Shown piece by piece: positions 40,587 through 45,638 of a DNA stretch of 45,638 bases. Under the pieces are notes generated by a model. That model saw only the letters and a list, made by a program, of their open reading frames with translations, was not told where the DNA came from and made no database searches. A program made the position numbers and the translations under genes. The first letter of the stretch is position 1, and each line of letters starts with the position of its first letter. Origin of the DNA: an uncultured bacterium (GTDB lineage Bacteria > Bacillota_I > Bacilli_A > RF39 > UBA660); the NCBI GenBank assembly GCA_905216155.1, contig CAJMSU010000012.1, positions 1-45,638 of the forward strand, written 5' to 3'.

Positions 40587-41120
40587 ATGAAGGTATATGT
40601 AATGAGACATGGGTTAACAGATTGGAATTTAAACAATAAGATACAGGGACAAAAAGACACAGAACTTAATGAAATTGGTATACAACAAGCAAAAGATGCT
40701 AGAGAAAAATTTAACAGTTATAATTTTGATTTGATTATTTGCTCTCCATTAAAAAGGGCTAAATCAACAGCAAAAATTATTAATCAAAATAAAAATGTTG
40801 AAATATTGTATAATAATCTACTTATTGAAAGAGGCTTAGGTGACTATGAAGGGTTATGTGCTTTAGCAGAAGATGATTTACTATATAATTATCATTTAAA
40901 TATAAGGGACAAAAATGTGGAACCGGTAGTTGAATTATATGATAGAATTTCTAAATTGTTAAATTATATAAAGGATAATTTAAATGATAAAAAGATTCTT
41001 TTAGTAACACATAGTGGAACTGCTAGGGCTATAGAAGCATATTTCTATGGTATTGGTAAGGATGGACAACTGCCACCAGAAAACTTAAAGAATTGTGAAT
41101 TTAGAGAATATACATTTTAA
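40587..41120 (+). CDS. Histidine phosphatase (phosphoglycerate-mutase-like)
   Basis: A 177-residue protein with the RHG motif (VMRHGLTDWNLNNKIQGQKDTELNEIG, catalytic His8) and CSPLKRAKSTA, a Glu in ERGLGDYEG and THSGTARAI with the second catalytic His. It matches phosphatases of the cobC/gpmB type. The substrate is unknown, since these act on varied phosphometabolites. ATG 40587 is chosen because TAGGAGA lies ahead; the longer frame from 40524 has no such site. Confidence 0.9.
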   Translation: MKVYVMRHGLTDWNLNNKIQGQKDTELNEIGIQQAKDAREKFNSYNFDLIICSPLKRAKSTAKIINQNKNVEILYNNLLIERGLGDYEGLCALAEDDLLYNYHLNIRDKNVEPVVELYDRISKLLNYIKDNLNDKKILLVTHSGTARAIEAYFYGIGKDGQLPPENLKNCEFREYTF

Positions 41121-41141
41121 GATTTAGAAGGGTAGATGAAT

Positions 41142-41642
41142 ATGAATTTTATATTGGCACAAATATTTGCATTTCTTTCATCGATATGCTTATTATTTAG
41201 TTTTTGGCAAAAAAAGAGAGGACAAATATTATTTTTTCAAATATTAGATAGTTCTTTTGATATATTACAATACTTTTTATTAGGAGCTTATACTGGAAGT
41301 TTAATTAGTTTCTTAGGTGCAACACGTGCTTATACTTTTTCAAAAACTAATAATAAATTTTTTCTGGTATTATTTTTATTATTATATACAATGGCTAGCT
41401 TAATAACATTTAATGGAATAATAAGCATTATCCCTTTGGGTGCTGCATTGATTTATACAATAGTAACTTGGAATAAGAAAGAAAAAAATATTAGATTGTT
41501 TTCTATATTAGTTTTTATGTTGTGGTTTATATATGATATTTTAGTTAAAGCATATGTTAGCTCCATTACAGATATTATATTAATAATATCTAATATTATG
41601 GCTTTTTATAATTTAGATATAAAAAATAGTGTAGTAAAATAG
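41142..41642 (+). CDS. YgjV-like multi-pass membrane protein
   Basis: A 166-residue hydrophobic protein with about five to six transmembrane helices and features of the YgjV family: FLSSICLLFSFWQKKR, QILDSSFDILQYFLLGAYTG and LGATRAYTF. The family's function is unknown. ATG 41142 gives a nine-base spacing from AGAAGGG; ATG 41136 is too close but possible. It is probably co-transcribed with the histidine phosphatase gene 15-21 bases upstream. Confidence 0.8.
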   Translation: MNFILAQIFAFLSSICLLFSFWQKKRGQILFFQILDSSFDILQYFLLGAYTGSLISFLGATRAYTFSKTNNKFFLVLFLLLYTMASLITFNGIISIIPLGAALIYTIVTWNKKEKNIRLFSILVFMLWFIYDILVKAYVSSITDIILIISNIMAFYNLDIKNSVVK

Positions 41643-42174
41643 TTTTTTCAAAATTTATAATATACTGTACAATAATTTATATAGAGCTATAATTTAGTAA
41701 AAATTAAGTTTGTTAAAATATGGAAGAATACTACCATACTTTTTATTTAAATCAATTAATTATAGAGTTTATGGGAGTCTATTTTACTTCCAACTGTTGG
41801 ATATGTACTAGAAAATGCTGGATGAATCTTGGGCATTTTAATTTAGTAATAAAATTTACCAAAATGATGGTATAATTATATATAGAAGTGTCAGATAAAT
41901 AGTAATTTGTTGAAACAGGGGTATCATTATGAATGAAGAAATAAAAAAATGACATGATAAAATTGTAAAACTGGTTTTCTGACCAATAAGGCCCTGGAAA
42001 AACAGTAAAGGTTTAATATACAAATTCTTTTGAAGATGAAGATAACATAAAATGTATATTTTTTAAATATAAGAAAATATAAATAAAAAATAAGAATTAA
42101 GATGCAAAATAAAGATTATATGATACAGAAAATACATTCGAGATTCAGAAATGTAGGTAAAGAGGAGCAATATA
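41643..42174 (+). other. Decayed stretch upstream of the Ca2+ ATPase gene
   Basis: No intact gene is seen in these 532 bases. Short protein-like pieces occur in different frames. A membrane-like SILLPTVGYVLENAG followed by TGA and ILGILI lies near 41780-41840, and NWFSDQ, GPGKTVKV and YTNSFEDEDNIKCIFFKYKK, broken by stops, lie near 41970-42080. These look like remains of two former genes. A 23-base block at 41893-41915 recurs at 44947-44969. TATGG/CCATA at about 41725 followed by CTTTTT may be a weak terminator. Confidence 0.5.
41893..41915. repeat. 23-bp exact direct repeat, left copy
   Basis: Identical over 23 bases to 44947-44969 and in the same orientation. In both places it contains an in-frame GATAAATAG (Asp-Lys-stop) and lies shortly before an ATG of a broken gene. 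The two copies flank the whole Ca2+ ATPase gene. Confidence 0.85.
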
Positions 42175-44724
42175 ATGTATTCTAAAAATGAAGAGGAAAT
42201 ATTTAAAATTTTAAATAGTAATATTGATGGATTAGATAGTAAAGAAACTGAGAAAAGATTAAAAGATTATGGACAAAATATTATTCTAAATAAAAAGAAA
42301 AAGTTTTGGATTTTAAGATTTTTAAAACAATTTAACGATACCATGATCATCATATTATTAGTAGTTGCACTACTTTTATATTTTTATGGATATTTTTATT
42401 CTCACGAGTATACTGATACTATTGTCATACTTTTTGTAGTTTTTATAAATGCTATTGTTGGATTTATACAAGAAGAAAAAGCTACTTTAGTATTAAGAGA
42501 TTTAAAAAAATATGAAACCAGCACTTGTAAAGTTAAAAGAGATGATAAAATAATAGTAATAAACACTAAAGAATTAGTTCCAGGAGATATAATATATTTA
42601 GAATCCGGAGAAACTATTCCTGCTGATATTAGAATACTTTCATGTGAAAGTTTAAAAGTAGATGAATCAGCGCTAACTGGAGAAAGTGTTCCAGTTCAAA
42701 AAAGTTCAGATGTTTTAAAAAATAACTTAATTCTTCAAGAACAAAAAAATATGTTATTTTTAGGAACAAGCATTACTAATGGAAAAAGTACTGGTATAGT
42801 TGTAAGTACAGGAAAAAATACTGAGATAGGTAAGATTGCATTATCACTAAATGAAATTGATAGAATAGAAACACCATTACAATTAAAAATAAAAGAACTT
42901 TCTAAAAAAATTACATTTATAGTATTTATTATTTTAATTTTTATATTTATTTTAGCTTTAATTAATAAATACACAATACTTGAAATTATAATGCTATGCT
43001 CATCACTCGCAGTGGCTGCTATTCCAGAGGGATTGCCAACTGTAATTACAATAACATTATCCGTTGGAATATCTAATTTAGCAAAGAAGAAAACAGTAGT
43101 AAAACAAATGCAAGCTGTAGAAACACTTGGAGCAATAGATATTATTTGTTCTGATAAGACAGGTACTATAACGCAAAATAAAATGACTGTTAAAGAAGAA
43201 TATGTAATAGATGAGAATATGCTTAATTATATATGTGCTCTTTGTAATGATGGCCTTATTTATGAAGATAAATATGTAGGTGATCCTACAGAAACTTGTT
43301 TATATGAATATCTATATAATAAAAAAATCGATTCTCTTAAATTGAGAAAAAAATGTGAGAGAATATTAGATATACCTTTTGATAGTGATAGAAAGATGTT
43401 TACTACTTTAAATAAAATTGATAATGATGTATATATATTATGCAAAGGTAGTATGGATTCTTTAATTGAAAAAGTAAATCTATCTAAGATTGAAAAACAA
43501 CAAATTTTAGATAAAGTTAAGAATTTTTCTAAAAATGCTTTAAGAATTTTAGGGTTTGCTTATAAAAAGTTAGATTATATACCAAAAGATATTAAAGAAT
43601 TAGAAAAAGAGGAAAATGATTTATCTTTTGCTGGTATTTTAGGAATAATAGATCCACCAAGAGAAAGTGTTAAAAAAAGTGTCATTTTATGCAAAAATGC
43701 TGGTATTAGACCAATAATGATTACAGGAGATTCTATAGATACTGCAACTGCTATTGCAAAAAATGTTGGAATTATAGATAATGATAATGAAGCAATACTT
43801 GGGAGTGAACTTGATAAATATAATGATGAAGAACTAAAAAATATCGTTAAAAGGTATTCTGTGTATGCAAGAGTAAATCCAGTTCATAAAGAAAGAATTG
43901 TTTTTGCGCTTCAAAATAGCGGAAAAATTGTAGCAATGACTGGAGATGGAGTAAATGATGCTCCTGCTATTAAAGATGCTCATGTTGGTATTGGAATGGG
44001 TATTACTGGTACTGATGTTACAAAGTCTGCATCAGACATAGTCTTGATGGACGATTCTTTTTCAACAATAGTTGTAGCAGTTGAAGAAGGAAGAAGAATA
44101 TATAATAACATTAGAAATAATATTGTATTTTCATTATCAAGTAATTTTGCTGAAATATTTACTATTATTATAGGACTACTTACTAAAACAACAATTTTAT
44201 TACCAATTTATATTTTATTTATTGATTTGGTAACTGATTCTATTCCTAGTATATGTTTGTCTTTTGAAAAGAGTGAAGATAGCATAATGAATAAAAAACC
44301 AAGAGGCATTAATAAACCATTGTTTACACCATTTATAAAATCATGTATCGCATCTTCAGCTATCATTGAAACTATATTTGTAGTTCTCACTTACTTTATT
44401 AGTTTAAAAATGTATGGGCAAGAAACAGCTATGTCTTTAGCACTTCTTTCAATGGTAGTACAGGAGATAGTTTATTCTATATCTTGTAGAAACTTGAAAG
44501 AGTCAATTGTTAAACAGGGATTATTTTCTAATAAAGCAATGAACTACGGATTACTATTGATACTTTTAATTGAACTCATATTGTTTGTTACACCTATTGG
44601 TAAATTAATAAGTATAACATCAATAGATATTAGTTTGATATTAATAGTATTCTTAATAAACATTATGGCAATATTTATTTACGAATTAATTAAGCCATTT
44701 TTAGCAAAATTGTTTAAAGATTAA
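42175..44724 (+). CDS. P2-type cation (Ca2+) transporting ATPase
   Basis: An 849-residue P-type ATPase of the SERCA/PMCR-like bacterial group. It has the N-terminal cation-ATPase domain (LDSKETEKRLKDYGQN), TGESVPVQKS, the Ca2+-site helix 4 motif AAIPEGLPTVITI near residue 280, phosphorylation site SDKTGTITQNKMT near 327, KGSMD, MITGDS, TGDGVNDAPAIKDAHVG, and six C-terminal helices. PEGLP points to Ca2+ (or Mn2+) rather than Na+/K+ or Mg2+. AGAGGAG precedes the ATG. It is intact although broken genes lie on both sides and a direct repeat flanks it, so it may have arrived as a cassette. Confidence 0.94.
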   Translation: MYSKNEEEIFKILNSNIDGLDSKETEKRLKDYGQNIILNKKKKFWILRFLKQFNDTMIIILLVVALLLYFYGYFYSHEYTDTIVILFVVFINAIVGFIQEEKATLVLRDLKKYETSTCKVKRDDKIIVINTKELVPGDIIYLESGETIPADIRILSCESLKVDESALTGESVPVQKSSDVLKNNLILQEQKNMLFLGTSITNGKSTGIVVSTGKNTEIGKIALSLNEIDRIETPLQLKIKELSKKITFIVFIILIFIFILALINKYTILEIIMLCSSLAVAAIPEGLPTVITITLSVGISNLAKKKTVVKQMQAVETLGAIDIICSDKTGTITQNKMTVKEEYVIDENMLNYICALCNDGLIYEDKYVGDPTETCLYEYLYNKKIDSLKLRKKCERILDIPFDSDRKMFTTLNKIDNDVYILCKGSMDSLIEKVNLSKIEKQQILDKVKNFSKNALRILGFAYKKLDYIPKDIKELEKEENDLSFAGILGIIDPPRESVKKSVILCKNAGIRPIMITGDSIDTATAIAKNVGIIDNDNEAILGSELDKYNDEELKNIVKRYSVYARVNPVHKERIVFALQNSGKIVAMTGDGVNDAPAIKDAHVGIGMGITGTDVTKSASDIVLMDDSFSTIVVAVEEGRRIYNNIRNNIVFSLSSNFAEIFTIIIGLLTKTTILLPIYILFIDLVTDSIPSICLSFEKSEDSIMNKKPRGINKPLFTPFIKSCIASSAIIETIFVVLTYFISLKMYGQETAMSLALLSMVVQEIVYSISCRNLKESIVKQGLFSNKAMNYGLLLILLIELILFVTPIGKLISITSIDISLILIVFLINIMAIFIYELIKPFLAKLFKD

Positions 44725-44759
44725 AATACATAAAATTGTAAGTATGCATTTGAAGTTAT

Positions 44760-44792
44760 AATTACTATTTGTCTTTATAAATAGTAATTTTT
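44760..44792 (+). terminator. Terminator of the Ca2+ ATPase gene
   Basis: AATTACTATTT (44760-44770) and AAATAGTAATT (44779-44789) form an 11-bp perfect stem with an eight-base loop, followed by T bases. Confidence 0.75.
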
Positions 44793-44815
44793 ATGTATTA
44801 GGAGGTGTAGAAAAA

Positions 44816-44956
44816 TTGTACAAAACTGTCGTTATAGAGTTTTTTCCAAATACGGACACCATGGCAAAAAAAGTAGAAAAAATATTTAATGAGATGCTGT
44901 AAGATGGATATGAATTAATAACAATGTCTAAAAATAATATAGAGAAAGATAAATAG
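44816..44956 (+). pseudogene. Small gene with an internal TAA, DUF4177-like
   Basis: TAGGAGGTG precedes a TTG start at 44816. The frame runs 46 codons to TAG at 44954 but has TAA at codon 29 (44900-44902). The product reads YKTVVIEFFPNTDTMAKKVEKIFNEML, stop, DGYELITMSKNN. A strand-helix-strand ending with 'DGYEL' recalls small DUF4177-type proteins. A single substitution of a sense codon (for example CAA or AAA to TAA) would explain the stop. The last codons lie inside the 23-bp direct repeat. Confidence 0.55.
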
Positions 44957-44969
44957 TAATTTGTTGAAA
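44947..44969. repeat. 23-bp exact direct repeat, right copy
   Basis: Same 23 bases as 41893-41915. Here the block contains the end of the broken small gene and the space before the truncated ligase gene. Bases beyond the block differ (ACAGGGG on the left copy, TAAAGG here). Confidence 0.85.
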
Positions 44970-44987
44970 TAAAGGTGTGTGATAAAA

Positions 44988-45195
44988 ATGAGTTTAATAA
45001 GTGCTATGGTAAAAAAATAGGTTAAGTCAAGATGAAATAAAAAAATTACAACTTAAAAGATTAAGAAAACTTGTAGAGTATGCTAGAAATAATAGTTCGT
45101 ATTTTAAAGAATTGTATACAGGAGTTGGAGATGATTTTAGATTAGAAGAATTACCTACAACAAATAAAATTGAAATGATGAAACATTTTGTCTAG
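44988..45195 (+). pseudogene. 5' fragment of an AMP-forming ligase (phenylacetate-CoA ligase/CapK-like)
   Basis: ATG 44988 reads MSLISAMVKK and then a stop at 45018, directly after a run of seven A. A +1 shift continues with RLSQDEIKKLQLKRL, LRKLVEYARNNSSYFKELY and LEELPTTNKIEMMKHF to about 45189. This matches the N-terminal helical part of phenylacetate-CoA-ligase-like adenylating enzymes, where 'L..YA..NS.YF..LY' and 'LP.T.K' are hallmarks. The real enzymes are over 400 residues, so more than 80% is missing. The match ends abruptly near 45190, where unrelated minus-strand coding begins. Confidence 0.7.
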
Positions 45196-45369
45196 TATTG
45201 TAATAGTAGTAGGATATGTAATTTTGTATTCAGTAGGTATTATCACTTGTAAGTTGGTGTGTAAAATAGTTTTAATTTGTCCTAATTTAATCTTATATTT
45301 AGATTCATTTAAGATGCCGGTTAAATCTTTATTAGGTTTTAGATTTTCAATTACTTTAAATTCAAACAT
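45189..45369 (-). pseudogene. Truncated minus-strand gene, unknown family
   Basis: On the minus strand, AAAGGAG stands 10 bases before ATG 45369. The frame reads MFEFKVIENLKPNKDLTGI, LNESKYKIKLGQIKTILHTN and PTEYKITYPTTITILD for about 60 codons. The open frame runs on to 45151, but its last ~13 codons are simply antisense to the ligase fragment. I therefore read it as a 5' gene fragment cut at about 45190. It has a structured leader. A genuine short protein cannot be excluded. Confidence 0.45.
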
Positions 45370-45522
45370 GAAAAAAGTTCTCCTTTCTAAAAAGAGAACT
45401 TTTTAAGTTTTATATAAAATAGAAACTTACGAACAATTAAGTCCGTAAGTTGATTTCAAATGGAGCAAGTGTCGTAGATATCTACAACTTCTTTTGCTAT
45501 GACGTGATAAATATCACTCACT
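45370..45522 (-). ncRNA. Structured leader RNA candidate, possible riboswitch or attenuator
   Basis: The region is visibly richer in G and C than its surroundings and holds four stems. They are GTGATA/TATCAC (45504-45517); AGCAA/TTGCT enclosing AGT/ACT and GTAG/CTAC (45464-45498); AACTTACGAAC/GTCCGTAAGTT with one mismatch (45424-45451); and the terminal hairpin 45372-45404. On the minus strand the order ends in a terminator-like hairpin that contains the ribosome binding site. Minus-strand promoters lie just beyond it. I compared it mentally with common classes (TPP, purine, c-di-GMP, preQ1, fluoride, THF, T-box) and found no match. Confidence 0.45.
45371..45404 (-). terminator. Hairpin with T-tract covering the ribosome binding site
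   Basis: AAAAAGTTCTC (45372-45382) and GAGAACTTTTT (45394-45404) form an 11-bp stem with an 11-base loop. On the minus strand it is followed by T bases and the ATG at 45369, and the GGAG site (plus 45380-45383) lies partly in the stem. It may end transcription, block translation, or both. On the plus strand it could also stop readthrough. Confidence 0.65.
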
Positions 45523-45528
45523 ACTAAT

Positions 45529-45570
45529 AATATAACATAAATTAATATTAATTCAATATTTTTTAGTCAA
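45529..45570 (-). promoter_or_regulatory. Promoter candidates for the structured leader
   Basis: On the minus strand, TTGAAT (plus 45551-45556) and TATATT (plus 45529-45534) are 16 bases apart. TTGACT (plus 45565-45570) with TATTAA (plus 45542-45547) at 17 bases is an alternative. Either gives a leader of about 150-165 bases. Nothing else is recognised from 45571 to the window end. Confidence 0.5.
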
Positions 45571-45638
45571 TTTGTTCAATAAAATTGTTGTTATACAATT
45601 GATGTGAAACAAATTCTATAAAAAAAAAAGACTTAAGT

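Noticed and set aside
41780..41850. TGA read as Trp (Mycoplasma-type code) in the membrane-like fragment
   Set aside because: TGA ends several intact genes (for example rlmN and the gene at 31419), and the fragment has other breaks.
45188..45406. Plus-strand ORF of 72 codons
   Set aside because: It is antisense to a frame with a better ribosome binding site and family-like sequence, and it runs into the terminal hairpin.
45370..45522. Protein-coding reading of the right-edge island (IYHVIAKEVVDIYDTC in one frame)
   Set aside because: The frame is broken by TGA and TAG, has no ribosome binding site, and the several complementary stems explain the composition better.
1..45638. CRISPR arrays, tRNA or rRNA genes, complete insertion sequences or prophage genes
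   Set aside because: No regularly spaced repeats, cloverleaf or rRNA-like blocks, or integrase/transposase with intact catalytic motifs were seen on either strand.

Overview
The window is very AT-rich chromosomal DNA from a low-GC Gram-positive bacterium. Supporting signs are the priA-fmt-rlmN-prpC-prkC-rsgA-rpe gene order, a PASTA-domain kinase, a FemAB-type wall enzyme, a YfhO-type membrane protein, a WalR-like box and strong AGGAGG-type ribosome binding sites. TAA, TAG and TGA all end intact genes, so the standard code is used, not a Mycoplasma-type one. The only ribonucleotide reductase here is the oxygen-sensitive class III enzyme, and one exported protein is of a kind common in uncultured gut Bacilli. 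An anaerobic, host-associated Bacilli/Erysipelotrichia-like lineage is therefore inferred; the species cannot be named from this sequence.

Layout. 1-735: a dispersed repeat and a decayed Rpn-type transposase/nuclease gene. 762-11032: the conserved replication-restart, translation and Ser/Thr-signalling cluster, with def and rsmB missing and three unrecognised membrane-protein genes in it. 11059-16002: a tandem pair of paralogous membrane proteins, a WalR-type box in front of a 3D-domain wall protein, and tex. 16078-21317: an exported surface protein with a mosaic 3' end, a Crp/Fnr regulator divergent from nrdD-nrdG-dut, and a perfect palindrome between the two. 21378-28101: a membrane protein, a FemAB-like transferase, a YfhO-like protein, then an ArsR sensor and a P1B metal ATPase behind an ArsR-type operator. 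28139-28277: the second copy of the dispersed repeat.

28410-38221 is an accessory-looking stretch. It holds a long helical protein, a tiny antisense ORF, a CinA-type amidohydrolase, cysE, a homologue of the DNA-base-hypermodification helical family (5-hmdU DNA kinase / glutamyl-putrescinyl-thymine pyrophosphorylase), a protein built of about eight degenerate repeats, a small unknown, a transglutaminase-fold protein, a Fic protein and a short-chain dehydrogenase. The 31.4-37.4 kb run is the best candidate for an undescribed system, but no common function can be shown from sequence.

38222-45638 mixes intact genes (two tandem HD-domain hydrolases, a histidine phosphatase, a YgjV-like membrane protein, a P2-type Ca2+ ATPase) with decay. 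The decayed parts are a DUF11-like gene with two amber codons, surface-protein debris, a 23-bp exact direct repeat on both sides of the Ca2+ ATPase, a small ORF with an internal TAA, and the first ~70 codons of an AMP-forming ligase fused tail-to-tail to another truncated gene. That last gene has a structured leader, with its ribosome binding site inside a terminator-like hairpin, at the right edge. No tRNA, rRNA or CRISPR array was seen.
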